Below, piece by piece: positions 36,646 through 45,635 of a stretch of DNA of 64,000 nucleotides (the first letter of the stretch is position 1; the number at the start of each line of letters is the position of its first letter). Origin of the DNA: Pantoea sp. Ap-967 (GTDB taxonomy: Bacteria > Pseudomonadota > Gammaproteobacteria > Pseudomonadales > Pseudomonadaceae); the NCBI RefSeq assembly GCF_011752565.1, contig NZ_VWXK01000020.1:49661-113660 (forward strand), given 5' to 3'. The notes under the pieces were generated by a model, which was not told the origin of the DNA, did no database searches, and saw only the letters and a program-made list of their open reading frames with translations. The translations under genes and the position numbers were made by a program.

Positions 36646-36677
36646 AAAGGTATTTATAAAAAGTTTTTTATACCTTT
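36646..36677. promoter_or_regulatory. 32-base AT-rich palindrome before amino-acid ABC operon
   Basis: AAAGGTAT (36646-36653) and ATACCTTT (36670-36677) are perfect inverted arms and the A/T-only centre continues the symmetry with few mismatches. It lies about 45 bases before the first permease start, where an operator over the promoter would be expected. Confidence 0.5.
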
Positions 36678-36722
36678 ACAGTCTACTGATCGCGCCCCGT
36701 GCGCCCATCAGAACTGCCTTCC

Positions 36723-37388
36723 ATGACCTTCGACACCGCCTTCATGCTCAGTACCTTGCCGGCCTTCCTAAAGGCCGTTGGGGTCACCCTGCAGGTTGGC
36801 CTGATCGCCATTGCCACCTCGCTGCTGGTGGCGCTGGTCAATGCCACGGTGCTGGTGTTTCGCACGCCTTACCTGTGGCGGCTGGTGAAGGGCTACGTAG
36901 AGCTGGCACGCAACACACCGCTGTTGATCCAGCTGTTCTTCGTCTATTTCGCCTTGCCCAGCCTGGGCGTGAAGATTTCCGGCTTCGCCGCGGCAATCAT
37001 CACCCTGACCTTCATGGGCGGCGCCTACCTCACCGAGGTGCTGCGCGCCGGGGTCGAGGCAGTGCCGCGTGCGCAGCTCGAATCGGGGCGGGCCATTGGC
37101 CTGTCCGAGGGCCAGCTGCTGCGCCACGTGATCCTGCCCCAGGCCGGCATCCTCAGCCTGCCGGCGCTGTTCGCCAACTTCATCTTCCTGCTCAAGGAAA
37201 CCACCGTGGTGTCGGCGGTGGCGGTGCCGGAAATTCTCTACACCACCAAGAACTACATCGCCTTGTACTACAAGACCTACGAAATGCTCGCCGTACTGAC
37301 CCTGCTGTGCGTGCTGTTGTTCCTGCCGTTGTCGCTGCTGCTGCGCTACCTGGAAAGGAGGCTGCAACATGGCCAGTTCGGCAACTGA
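36723..37388 (+). CDS. Polar amino-acid ABC transporter permease 1
   Basis: 221 residues from ATG 36723; a GTG at 36699 would add eight. HisM/GlnP-type permease with the motif ELARNTPLLIQLFFVYF and EAA-like loop ESGRAIGLSEGQLLRHVILPQA. It forms half of a heterodimeric importer channel. The next permease begins 20 bases inside its 3' end. Substrate unknown, but the setting suggests a sulfur-containing amino acid. Confidence 0.9.
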   Translation: MTFDTAFMLSTLPAFLKAVGVTLQVGLIAIATSLLVALVNATVLVFRTPYLWRLVKGYVELARNTPLLIQLFFVYFALPSLGVKISGFAAAIITLTFMGGAYLTEVLRAGVEAVPRAQLESGRAIGLSEGQLLRHVILPQAGILSLPALFANFIFLLKETTVVSAVAVPEILYTTKNYIALYYKTYEMLAVLTLLCVLLFLPLSLLLRYLERRLQHGQFGN

Positions 37389-38028
37389 GCTGCTTTGGGT
37401 ATCGCTGCCGCTGCTGGCCAAGGGCGCAGCCCAGACCCTGGCGATATCGGCGCTGGGCATTCTCTTCGCCACCTTGGGCGGGGTGCTGTACGGCGTGCTG
37501 GCAACACTGGGCAAGCGGCTGTTGAATATTGCCTTGCAGGTTTACCTGGAGCTGTTTCGCGCCATTCCGGTGCTGGTGTGGCTGTACCTGGTGTTCTTCG
37601 GCTTGCCGATCTTCTTCGCCGTGAACATTCCCAGCTTCTGGTGCGCGGTGCTGGTGCTGGGGCTGTGGGGCGCCAGCGAAGTCGGTGAAGTGGTGCGCGG
37701 CGCATTGCAGTCGTTGCCACGCGGGCAGCGCGAAGCGGGCCTGTCGATCGGCTTGTCCGGCACCCAGCTCTACGGGCATGTGCTGCTGCCCCAGGCGCTC
37801 AAGCGCATGACGCCGCCCACCATCAACCTCTACACGCGGATCATCAAGACCAGCTCGCTGGCGGTGCTGATTGGCGTGGTCGATGTGATCAAGGTAGGCC
37901 AGCAGATCATCGAGCGCACCTACGAGTCGGTGTTGATCTACGCCGTATTGTTCCTGTTCTTCTTCCTTGTCTGCTATCCGCTGTCGGCCGCCTCGCGCGT
38001 GCTGGAAAGGCGCTGGGCCCACTCATGA
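37369..38028 (+). CDS. Polar amino-acid ABC transporter permease 2
   Basis: 219 residues, same family, with ELFRAIPVLVWLYLVFFGLP and REAGLSIGLSGTQLYGHVLLPQ. It overlaps the preceding permease by 20 bases and the ATPase gene by four (ATGA). Heterodimer with permease 1 expected. Confidence 0.92.
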   Translation: MASSATELLWVSLPLLAKGAAQTLAISALGILFATLGGVLYGVLATLGKRLLNIALQVYLELFRAIPVLVWLYLVFFGLPIFFAVNIPSFWCAVLVLGLWGASEVGEVVRGALQSLPRGQREAGLSIGLSGTQLYGHVLLPQALKRMTPPTINLYTRIIKTSSLAVLIGVVDVIKVGQQIIERTYESVLIYAVLFLFFFLVCYPLSAASRVLERRWAHS

Positions 38029-38798
38029 CCGCATTGATCGAATTCCAGGGTTTCAACAAGTTCTACGGCACCCACCGGGTGCTGGCCGATGTCGACCTCA
38101 AGGTCCAGGCCGGCGAAGTGGTGGTGATCCTTGGCCCCAGTGGCTGTGGCAAGAGCACCTTGCTGCGCTGCCTGAATGGCCTGGAAGCCGCCCACAGCGG
38201 CCAGCTGCGCCTGGAGGGCAACGACCTGCTGGGCGCTGGCACCGACTGGCGCCAGGTGCGCCAGCGGGTGGGCATGGTGTTCCAGAGCTACCACCTGTTC
38301 GGCCACATGAGCGTGCTCGACAACCTGCTGCTTGGCCCACTCAAGGTGCAAAAACGCGAACGCGCCGAAGCCCAGGCGCAGGCCGAGGCGCTGCTGGCGC
38401 GGGTTGGCTTGCTGGACAAGCGCGATGCCTACCCACGCCAGCTGTCCGGCGGCCAGCAGCAGCGTATCGCCATCGTCCGGGCACTGTGCATGAACCCACA
38501 GGTGATGCTGTTCGACGAAGTTACCGCTGCGCTGGACCCGGAAATGGTCAAGGAAGTGCTGCAGGTGATCCAGGGCCTTGCCCGGGACGGCATGACCTTG
38601 CTCATCGTTACCCACGAAATGGCCTTCGCTCGCGCGGTGGCCGACCGCATCGTGTTCATGGAAGCCGGCAGGATCCTTGAACAGAGCGACCCCGAGAGCT
38701 TCTTCAGCCAACCGCGGACCGCACGCGCGCAGCAGTTCCTGGACAAATTCTCCTTTGTCGAAAGCCTGCCGAAGACCCAACAAAAGGAACTGTCATGA
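38025..38798 (+). CDS. Polar amino-acid ABC transporter ATP-binding protein
   Basis: 257 residues, GlnQ/HisP type. Walker A GPSGCGKS (about 38-45), LSGGQQQR signature, Walker B VMLFDEVTAALDPE. The C-terminus has no regulatory extension. It overlaps the binding-protein gene by four bases. Confidence 0.95.
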   Translation: MTALIEFQGFNKFYGTHRVLADVDLKVQAGEVVVILGPSGCGKSTLLRCLNGLEAAHSGQLRLEGNDLLGAGTDWRQVRQRVGMVFQSYHLFGHMSVLDNLLLGPLKVQKRERAEAQAQAEALLARVGLLDKRDAYPRQLSGGQQQRIAIVRALCMNPQVMLFDEVTAALDPEMVKEVLQVIQGLARDGMTLLIVTHEMAFARAVADRIVFMEAGRILEQSDPESFFSQPRTARAQQFLDKFSFVESLPKTQQKELS

Positions 38799-39667
38799 AA
38801 ACTGCCCCGCTTACCAAATTGCTGGCGCCGCTGTTCGGCCTGGCCCTGCTGGCCGGCTGCAACAAGGCCGAGGAGCCGCCCAAGCCTGCGGCTGCCTCGC
38901 CGGCCACCAGCTACCTGGAAACCATCAAGGCCCGCGACAAGCTGATTGTCGGCGTGTTCACCGACAAACCGCCGTTCGGCTTCGTCGATGCCAGTGGCCG
39001 CTATGTGGGCTTCGACACCGACATTGCCCGGCGCCTGGCCAAGGACCTGCTGGGGGATGAAAACAAGGTGGAGTTCGTTGCCGTGGAGCCGGCCAGCCGC
39101 ATCCCGTTCCTGCAGAGCGACAAGGTTGACCTGATTCTTGCCAACATGACCGTGACGCCTGAGCGCAAGGAAGCGGTGGACTTCACCAACCCCAACCTGC
39201 GTGTGGCGGTGCAGGCGATTGTCGCCGATGGCAGCCCGGTAAAAACACTCGACGACCTGGCGGGCAAGACCACCATCGTGACCACGGGTACCACGGCGGA
39301 CATCTGGCTGACCAAGCACCACCCAGACTGGAAACTGCTCAAGTTCGAGAAGAACAGCGAATCGCTGCAGGCCCTGGCCAACGGGCGGGGCGATGCCTAT
39401 GCCCAGGACAACCTGATTCTGTTCAGCTGGGCCAAGCAGAACCCGGGCTACCGCGTGCTGCCGCAGTTGCTGGGCGACGAGGCACCGATTGCGCCGGCGG
39501 TGAAGAAGGGCAATACCGAGCTGCGTGACTGGGTGAATGCGGAGCTGGCCAAGCTGGGCGAGGAGAAATTCCTGCTCAAGCTGTATGACCAGTATGTGCG
39601 CAAGGAGCTGAGCGACGACACCAAGCCGGAGAGCGTGATCGTCGAAGGGGGCAAGTGGCAGGGCTGA
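38795..39667 (+). CDS. Amino-acid ABC transporter binding lipoprotein
   Basis: 290 residues, family 3 solute-binding fold. Lipobox LLAGC with Cys22 predicts a lipid-anchored receptor. Ligand-site segments GVFTDKPPFGFVDASG and LILANMTVTPERKEAVDF are typical of amino-acid receptors. Having the receptor last in the operon, after the channel and ATPase, is less common. A repeat pair follows the stop. Confidence 0.92.
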   Translation: MKTAPLTKLLAPLFGLALLAGCNKAEEPPKPAAASPATSYLETIKARDKLIVGVFTDKPPFGFVDASGRYVGFDTDIARRLAKDLLGDENKVEFVAVEPASRIPFLQSDKVDLILANMTVTPERKEAVDFTNPNLRVAVQAIVADGSPVKTLDDLAGKTTIVTTGTTADIWLTKHHPDWKLLKFEKNSESLQALANGRGDAYAQDNLILFSWAKQNPGYRVLPQLLGDEAPIAPAVKKGNTELRDWVNAELAKLGEEKFLLKLYDQYVRKELSDDTKPESVIVEGGKWQG

Positions 39668-39690
39668 TAACCGGGCGCCGCATAGGCGGC

Positions 39691-39760
39691 ATATCGCGAG
39701 CTGCGCTCGCTCCTACCACGGGTGTGAGCCCCCTGTAGGAGCGAGCAAAGCTCGCGATGC
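39691..39760. repeat. REP-type inverted pair (family A), divergent order
   Basis: Inverse copy at about 39691-39719 and forward copy at 39734-39760, between convergent genes. Confidence 0.88.
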
Positions 39761-39774
39761 AGCCCAAGACCCAC

Positions 39775-40593
39775 TCAAGCGTTACGCGGCAACCAGTTCA
39801 GCAAAAACGCATTCACCACATGCGGGTTCTCCAGGCTGGAAATATGCCCAGCGAATGGAATTTGCGCCGCCAGGCAGCCAATGATCCGTGCCATCTCGTT
39901 GGATTCTTCAGGCGGCCGCGGAATGTCCTGGTCGCCACAGATGACAATGGTCTTTTCACCCTTCAATTCACCCAGCCGCCCCAGCAGGTCGGGCCGCCCG
40001 AAAATCACCCGGCCCATCGGGTCCAGGCTCTGGCGGATCAGCTCGGCGCTGCTGGCCTTGAGCGAGGCTCGGAAACCTTCCCGCACCTCAGGCACGGTCT
40101 GCCCACCGGCATGGAAGAAGATCGGCACCACGATATCCAGCAACGGCTCCGGGAACACCCCGGCTGCGCTTGCAGCATCCAGCAAGCCGAAGTATTTCAG
40201 CCGGGTCACCTCAGGCTCGGCACCGAGGTAGGTGTCCATCAGTACCAGGCGGTCGACCCGCCCGGGGTGTTCGATGGCCAGTTGCGCACCCCACATGCCG
40301 CCGACCGACAGGCCCACCAGGTGGCATTGGGCAATGTCCAGGGCGTCCAGCAGCGCCAGGTGCTGGCGGGCCAGGGCACTCATGTCGGTGGTGCTGGCAG
40401 GCGGCGCGTCGGAGCCGCCGTGGCCCCACAGTTCGGGAACGATGACACGGAAATGCCGGGACAGCGCCTCGATCTGCGGCGCCCACATTTCCGCCGACCA
40501 CAGGTAGCTGTGGCCGAGCAGCACCGGGAAGCCCTGGCCCTGGTCGACATAGCTCATGCGTGCGCCGTCGATTTCGATGAAGTGTTTTTGCAT
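39775..40593 (-). CDS. Alpha/beta hydrolase
   Basis: 272 residues from the ATG at 40593. Oxyanion/GHS region LLGHSYLWSAEMW, nucleophile elbow GLSVGG (Ser96), probable acid in ICGDQDIPRPP and catalytic His in FAGHISSLENP, as in 3-oxoadipate enol-lactonase-like and haloalkane-type hydrolases. Substrate not determinable. A frame extending to 40668 exists but the region before MQKHFIEIDG looks non-coding. It is downstream of the acylase gene on the same strand, separated by a repeat. Confidence 0.85.
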   Translation of the reverse strand: MQKHFIEIDGARMSYVDQGQGFPVLLGHSYLWSAEMWAPQIEALSRHFRVIVPELWGHGGSDAPPASTTDMSALARQHLALLDALDIAQCHLVGLSVGGMWGAQLAIEHPGRVDRLVLMDTYLGAEPEVTRLKYFGLLDAASAAGVFPEPLLDIVVPIFFHAGGQTVPEVREGFRASLKASSAELIRQSLDPMGRVIFGRPDLLGRLGELKGEKTIVICGDQDIPRPPEESNEMARIIGCLAAQIPFAGHISSLENPHVVNAFLLNWLPRNA

Positions 40594-40640
40594 GGAGTAG
40601 GTCTCGGCAGGAGGTGCTGTAGGGTATTCGAAAGTGCAGG

Positions 40641-40680
40641 GGACCGCTGTGCGGTCCATCGCAGGCAAGCCAGCGCCTAC
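40641..40680. repeat. REP element (family C) with flanking hairpin
   Basis: GGACCGCTGTGCGGTCC stem followed by ATCGCAGGCAAGCCAGCGCC, at the 3' end of the acylase gene. Confidence 0.8.
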
Positions 40681-40683
40681 CCA

Positions 40684-43047
40684 TTAAGGTGATGGCACCA
40701 GCCTGAGGGTGCTCTGCGCCGGAATCACCCCCATCTGCGCCCGCTGATACTTGCCTTGCACGTAGCCTTCGGCCTGGTCCGCATAATGCCGGTCGAACAG
40801 CACACCGCTTTGCCCGACCGGGTTGCTGCTCAGCGCCTGGCCGGCATCGGCGAAGTCGATCAGCCGCCGGGTCGAGGGGCCATAGGTGACGGGCCAGGGC
40901 GCCGGCCCGATCTTCGCCGACAGGTTGTTGGGCACTTCATGGGTGCCGGGGGCGGGGAATGGCCCGACATTGAACAGCAGGTTCAGCGGCTTCTTCGCCC
41001 CCAGCGGGTGGTTGTGGGTCAGGGTGTGGGCCTTGCCCCATTGCCAGCTGGCCGGGTCCTGGCCGAGGGTTTCGCGCAGGTGCGCGAGGGTTTTCTGCCA
41101 GGCGATGCGCACGATGGCCGTGCGGTCGGTGCGCTGGTTGCCACCGCGGGTGTCCCACCAGGGGGACTGGGCGTCGGCGGCCAGGCGCGGCATCGCGGCG
41201 TCGATGGCGCGGGTACTGATCAACACCGGGAACCAGGTATCGCCCAGCTCGTCATGCAGCGCGGCGTAGGCCAGCTCATAGAGAAACTGGTTGAACAGCG
41301 TGGCACTGGTGGAATCCAACGGGTAGTCGCCACGCCAGGCGGCCAACTGCTCGACCAGCTCCTTCTGCTCGTCACCCTCGGCGATGCCGCGCAGGGTTGC
41401 CAGCAGCGGCGCCAGGGTGCGCGGGCCGTGGTCGCTGGCTGTGTCCAGCTGCAAGGCCTGGCTGTTCTGGGTGTCCCACTTCACCTGCGGGTCGGCCAAT
41501 TGGCGGTCGAGCTGGCGCCCGCGGTCGGGCAGGTTGTAGTAACCGGGAATGGGCATCACCGCCGGTGGCTGGTAGTTGGCCGAGACGATGTAGCCGCTGG
41601 CCGGGTTCTCCTGCTGTGGGTTGGCGCTGAACGGGTAGAAGCCGGGTTTGTCGGCCTGGCCGCTGGCGCCGTCGAGGATGAACGACGGGTTGACCCCGTC
41701 GGGGCGTATCGGCAGCTTCGCCGCCGCCCACCAGCCGATATCGCCACGGGCGTTGGCCCAGACGAAATTCAGCCCCGGCGCCTGCACCTTGGCTGCGGCC
41801 TCGCGCATCTTGCCCAGGGTATCGGCCCGGTTGAGCTGGTAGAAGCCGTCGAGGATCGGGTTTTCGGTTTCCAGGAATGCCCACCACATGGCAATCGGCG
41901 TGGCGCCGGCCGTGGCACCCAGCACGTCGTTGACGATTGGCCCGTGGGGCGAGCGGCGCAGTTCGACGGTGACCGGCTGCTGGCCTTTGACGGCAATCGT
42001 TTCTTGCGTCTTTTCCAGCGCGTGCCACTGGCCATGGACCATGACTTGGTCGGCGTTGGCCGGGTTGGTCTGTTCCGCGATCAGGTCGACGTCATCGTTC
42101 TGGAACATGGTCAGGCTCCAGCCGAAATCGCGGTTGTGCCCGAGCATCGCGAACGGGTTCAGCGCCTGGAAGTAGCCATACAGGTTGAAGCCCGGTGCCG
42201 ACAGCTCGGCTTCATACCACACCGCCGGCACGGAGAAGCTGATGTGCGGGTCGCCCGCCAGCAACGGTTTGCCGCTGCGGGTACGGCTGCCGGCAATGGC
42301 CCAGGCGTTGCTGCCCTCGAACTGGGGAATCCCGGCCTCGGCAAGCCCCGCCTGGCTGGCGTGGGCCAAGGCTTCGAGGCTTTGCCAGTCGGCGGCGGCC
42401 AGTGGCGTGGCCAGTGCCCCGGCAGGCTGCCAGTCGAGGTCGAAGATGTTCAGGTACTGCGGGCCGAGTTGGTCGCGGATGTAGGTGAGCGCAGGTTCGG
42501 TGCGGAAGGCGGCGGCGAAGCTGTAGGCCAGGTAACCGGCGATGCTCAGGGTGTCTTCGGCGGTGAACGGCCGTGGGGTAATGCCGATCAGGTCGAACTC
42601 CATGGGCTTGGGATGGCTGGCCTGCCAGGCATTGACGCCCTCCAGGTAAGCCTGCAGGGCTTGCCAGGCGGGCGCCTGGTGGTCCTGGCGCTGAGCCATC
42701 AGCGCGGCCTGTTCGCGAATGCGCAGGCTGCGGAACAAGGTGTCGGTGGGCAGCAACTTGTCGCCCAGCACCTCGGCCAGCTCGCCACGGGCCAGGCGGC
42801 GCATGATTTCCATCTGGAACAGGCGGTCCTGGGCGTGCACGTAGCCCAGGGCGCGGTACAGGTCCGCTTCGTTCTGCGCCTGCAGGTGCGGCACGCCACG
42901 GGCGTCGTAGCGCACGCTGACCGGCGCCTTGAGCCCGGCCACGGCCAGCTCGCCCTCGCGCTGCGGCAGCTTGCCGTGCACGTACCAGTAACCGGCGCCG
43001 GCGGCTGCGGCAATCACCACCGCCAACAGGGTCAGGCTGCGCTTCAT
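40684..43047 (-). CDS. Penicillin acylase-family Ntn hydrolase (possible acyl-homoserine-lactone acylase)
   Basis: 787 residues. Signal/anchor helix (about 4-22), alpha chain (VSVRYDARGVPHLQA), then the processing site before the N-terminal nucleophile Ser246 in EGSNAWAIAGSRT, and beta chain with the LLAGDPHI segment. The mature enzyme is a periplasmic heterodimer. Length and the nearby genomic setting recall P. aeruginosa HacB (next to its spu genes), which cleaves acyl-homoserine lactones, but substrate class (penicillin, AHL or other amides) cannot be decided here. The gene is alone on this strand with a spacer to the next. Confidence 0.88.
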   Translation of the reverse strand: MKRSLTLLAVVIAAAAGAGYWYVHGKLPQREGELAVAGLKAPVSVRYDARGVPHLQAQNEADLYRALGYVHAQDRLFQMEIMRRLARGELAEVLGDKLLPTDTLFRSLRIREQAALMAQRQDHQAPAWQALQAYLEGVNAWQASHPKPMEFDLIGITPRPFTAEDTLSIAGYLAYSFAAAFRTEPALTYIRDQLGPQYLNIFDLDWQPAGALATPLAAADWQSLEALAHASQAGLAEAGIPQFEGSNAWAIAGSRTRSGKPLLAGDPHISFSVPAVWYEAELSAPGFNLYGYFQALNPFAMLGHNRDFGWSLTMFQNDDVDLIAEQTNPANADQVMVHGQWHALEKTQETIAVKGQQPVTVELRRSPHGPIVNDVLGATAGATPIAMWWAFLETENPILDGFYQLNRADTLGKMREAAAKVQAPGLNFVWANARGDIGWWAAAKLPIRPDGVNPSFILDGASGQADKPGFYPFSANPQQENPASGYIVSANYQPPAVMPIPGYYNLPDRGRQLDRQLADPQVKWDTQNSQALQLDTASDHGPRTLAPLLATLRGIAEGDEQKELVEQLAAWRGDYPLDSTSATLFNQFLYELAYAALHDELGDTWFPVLISTRAIDAAMPRLAADAQSPWWDTRGGNQRTDRTAIVRIAWQKTLAHLRETLGQDPASWQWGKAHTLTHNHPLGAKKPLNLLFNVGPFPAPGTHEVPNNLSAKIGPAPWPVTYGPSTRRLIDFADAGQALSSNPVGQSGVLFDRHYADQAEGYVQGKYQRAQMGVIPAQSTLRLVPSP

Positions 43048-43162
43048 CGGGACTCCTTGTGCATTCGAACGGACACGGTGGCCCGATCATCGACGGATTC
43101 GCGAACAGAGCATAGTCCCTGGGGCGGCAATGCCCTGTTCGCCGGTGAAAAACGGAAAAAGC

Positions 43163-43741
43163 TCACAGGCCCGTCTCTGCCCAAGGGCAGTAGCAGCCCA
43201 CCGCCAGGGTGTTGGAAGCGGTCACCGCACGCCCTGCAAGCAGGGCCTTGATGATCGGCTCGATGAAACTGTTGCTGGCATTGCACACCGCGCCTTCGCT
43301 GTAGGGGCCGAAGTAGGCGAGGTGGCCCTGGCGGTCCCAGATGGCCACGGCAGGGGAGGCGGGCAGCTGTTCGCTACCCGGCAGGTTGGCGATGGGCTGC
43401 AGGTTGCCCAGGTTGGCAGGCAACTGGCCGTGGCTGCCAGGCTTTTGCACGGCATGGAACGTGACGCCCTGGCCTGCGAACTGGGTAATGAGGTCACCCA
43501 GGTGTTGCTGGTTGCCAACGTTGCAGGGGCAGGCCGGGTCCCAGAAGTGCACCACGCGGATCGGGCCGGGGCCTGCGAGTTCGGCGGGCAGGCGCAGTTG
43601 GCTGCCGTCGAACAGCGTGGTCTGGTTGTCGAAGGGGCGCAGGTAGCGGGACTGGAAGGTGCTGTAGGCCTGCCAGAGCACGGCGGTGCAGAGCACCAGG
43701 GCCAGGCCTGCGCACAGGTATTTGATGAGGCGAATCTTCAT
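43163..43741 (-). CDS. Membrane-anchored thioredoxin-like protein
   Basis: 192 residues from the ATG at 43741. One N-terminal membrane helix (about 8-25), then a thioredoxin-like domain with VVHFWDPACPCN, where the usual CxxC is CPC (Cys71, Cys73). The C-terminal third has CNASNS and a CYC motif (GCYCPW). Predicted to face the periplasm; role in thiol chemistry unclear. The frame extends to 43927 but the extra part overlaps the divergent gene and lacks the signal. Confidence 0.8.
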   Translation of the reverse strand: MKIRLIKYLCAGLALVLCTAVLWQAYSTFQSRYLRPFDNQTTLFDGSQLRLPAELAGPGPIRVVHFWDPACPCNVGNQQHLGDLITQFAGQGVTFHAVQKPGSHGQLPANLGNLQPIANLPGSEQLPASPAVAIWDRQGHLAYFGPYSEGAVCNASNSFIEPIIKALLAGRAVTASNTLAVGCYCPWAETGL

Positions 43742-43836
43742 GGCTGTTGCGCGTACCCAGGGATCTGTGTGGTGGGCAGCTTGCCACGATGGCACGAACA
43801 GCTGAATATCCCAGGTCAATACTCGCTTCGCTGTGG

Positions 43837-44772
43837 ATGTACCCGATGCCCGCCGCCTTTGACCCCGATCTGCTGCGCGCCAGCCTTGCGCCATTGGCCC
43901 AGTGCCAGCCGTTGCCCGCGCAAGCACACGCCTACCAACGCTTCTATGGCCTGAACCTGCCCGTGAACAGCTGGCTGGGCGGCTTCCAGGCGGCGGGGTT
44001 CGAGCTGGTCGGGCAGCTGTGGTTGCCGGAGCAGCCAGTGGCGACGCTGTTTCTGCTGCACGGCTACTACGACCACATGGGCCTCTATCGGCACGTGATC
44101 GCCTGGGCGCTGAAGCAGGGTTTTGCGGTTATCAGCTGCGACCTGCCAGGCCACGGCCTGTCCAGTGGCGAGCGCGCCAGCATCAGTGATTTCGCGGTGT
44201 ACCAGCAGGTGCTGCAGGCATTGTTCGAGCAGGCGCGCCAGCTGGAACTGCCGCGCCCGTGGCACCTGTGCGGGCAGAGTACCGGCGGCGCCATCGCTGT
44301 GGACCACCTGCTGCACCACGGTGCGCAAAGCCCCATCGACGGCGAGGTCATTCTGCTGGCGCCGCTGGTGCGGCCGCAGTCCTGGCGCTGGTCGAAGCTC
44401 AGCTATCGGGTGCTGCGCCATTTCGTCAACGGCATCGAGCGGCGCTTCAGCGAGAACACCAACGACCCGACGTTCCTGCCCTTCCTGGAAGCCGACCCGC
44501 TGCAGCCGCGGCGCCTGCCCACTGCCTGGGTCGGCGCGCTGATCGCCTGGGTCAGGCGGATCGAGGCTGCGCCGCACTGTGCGCGGCGGCCGTTGATCGT
44601 GCAGGGGGAGGCGGACGGCACGGTGGATTGGCCATACAACCTCGAAGTGCTCAAGGCCAAGTTCAGCGAGCCGCAGATACTGATGCTGCCCGAGGCCCGT
44701 CATCACCTGGCCAACGAGCTGCCGGACATCCGCCGGCGCTACTTCGATTTCATCGAGCAGCGCCTGGGTTGA
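43837..44772 (+). CDS. Alpha/beta hydrolase, lysophospholipase-like
   Basis: 311 residues from ATG 43837; starts at 43789 and 43846 are also possible because no strong ribosome site decides. Hallmarks are LFLLHGYYDHMGLYRH, DLPGHGLSSGERA, nucleophile elbow GQSTGG (Ser148), an acid in QGEADGTVDW and His in EARHHLANE. This fits the monoacylglycerol lipase/PldB-like group. It is convergent with the DUF2059 gene whose stop touches its end. Confidence 0.86.
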   Translation: MYPMPAAFDPDLLRASLAPLAQCQPLPAQAHAYQRFYGLNLPVNSWLGGFQAAGFELVGQLWLPEQPVATLFLLHGYYDHMGLYRHVIAWALKQGFAVISCDLPGHGLSSGERASISDFAVYQQVLQALFEQARQLELPRPWHLCGQSTGGAIAVDHLLHHGAQSPIDGEVILLAPLVRPQSWRWSKLSYRVLRHFVNGIERRFSENTNDPTFLPFLEADPLQPRRLPTAWVGALIAWVRRIEAAPHCARRPLIVQGEADGTVDWPYNLEVLKAKFSEPQILMLPEARHHLANELPDIRRRYFDFIEQRLG

Positions 44773-45525
44773 TCACTTGAGTTCGGCGCTGTTCTGGCCG
44801 ACCGCAAGGCCTGCGCGCACGGCGGCCACGGCGGCCTGGTAGTAGGCCTTGCCGTCTGGCGACTCGGCGAAGGTGGCGAATTCTTCCAGCTCGTCATCGG
44901 ACAAGTCGCGGTACACGTACAACAGGGTGTTGTTCAGGTCTTCGCCAATTTGCCCCATCAGCCGTTGGCGCTGGCCGTCGAGCAGGCCCTGGGCCTGGCT
45001 TGCGCCGAACAGGCCGGGGATCATCGAACTCAGGCTGTCGGCTGCCACCCCGGCAATCGCCAGGCTGACTTCGGCGCCCGCTTCACGGGCCGGCAGGGCC
45101 TGGGCCAAATGGCCGATGACCAGCAGGCGGTTGTCGCTGGCCTGGATCTTCGGCAGGCCCTTGGCGTTCTTCGCCAGCTGGTCCTTGCGCGTGGCCAGCA
45201 GCTCGGCAGCGACGATCTTGCGCCCCAGGGGCGACTGGAAGAAGGCCAGCGCTGGTGCCGGGTTGGGCAACGCGCTGCGCAGCTTGGCGACGGCGCGGTT
45301 GTCCATGGCCTGGGCCTGGAAGCGCTGGTTGCTGTTGTTGACCAGCGCCTGGTAAACCGCAGGCGGCAGGCTGTTACGGTAGCGCTGTTGGGCGGCGCTC
45401 ACGGCATCGTTGAAATGGGCGCGCTGGTCGGGCCAGCCGGCGGCCTTGTACAGCTGATCGAGGGTGTCTGCCCAGACAGGCATGGTGCAGATCATCAGCA
45501 GAAGCAGGGAAAACAGACGGCGCAT
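44773..45525 (-). CDS. DUF2059 secreted protein
   Basis: 250 residues with a signal peptide (MRRLFSLLLLMICTMPVWA). The mature protein is helical with DQLYKAAGW at the start and a C-terminal DUF2059-like segment (DDELEEFATFAESPDGKAYYQA, broken here for length) typical of periplasmic proteins of unknown function. The stop is immediately adjacent to the stop of the opposing hydrolase gene, leaving no room for a terminator. Confidence 0.83.
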   Translation of the reverse strand: MRRLFSLLLLMICTMPVWADTLDQLYKAAGWPDQRAHFNDAVSAAQQRYRNSLPPAVYQALVNNSNQRFQAQAMDNRAVAKLRSALPNPAPALAFFQSPLGRKIVAAELLATRKDQLAKNAKGLPKIQASDNRLLVIGHLAQALPAREAGAEVSLAIAGVAADSLSSMIPGLFGASQAQGLLDGQRQRLMGQIGEDLNNTLLYVYRDLSDDELEEFATFAESPDGKAYYQAAVAAVRAGLAVGQNSAELK

Positions 45526-45635
45526 TCAGGACTCCTGTCGGCAGGTGGCTATTGTCCTTGGCTTGGCGCCATTTTGTCGAGCAATCCGCGGGCTTCTCAG
45601 CCAAGTGGCGCTGTGCGAGGGCATGGCTAATGGAT

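Noticed and set aside
40756..43251. 831-residue open frame opposite the acylase gene
   Set aside because: Same antisense effect; runs past both ends of the real gene and has no recognisable fold.
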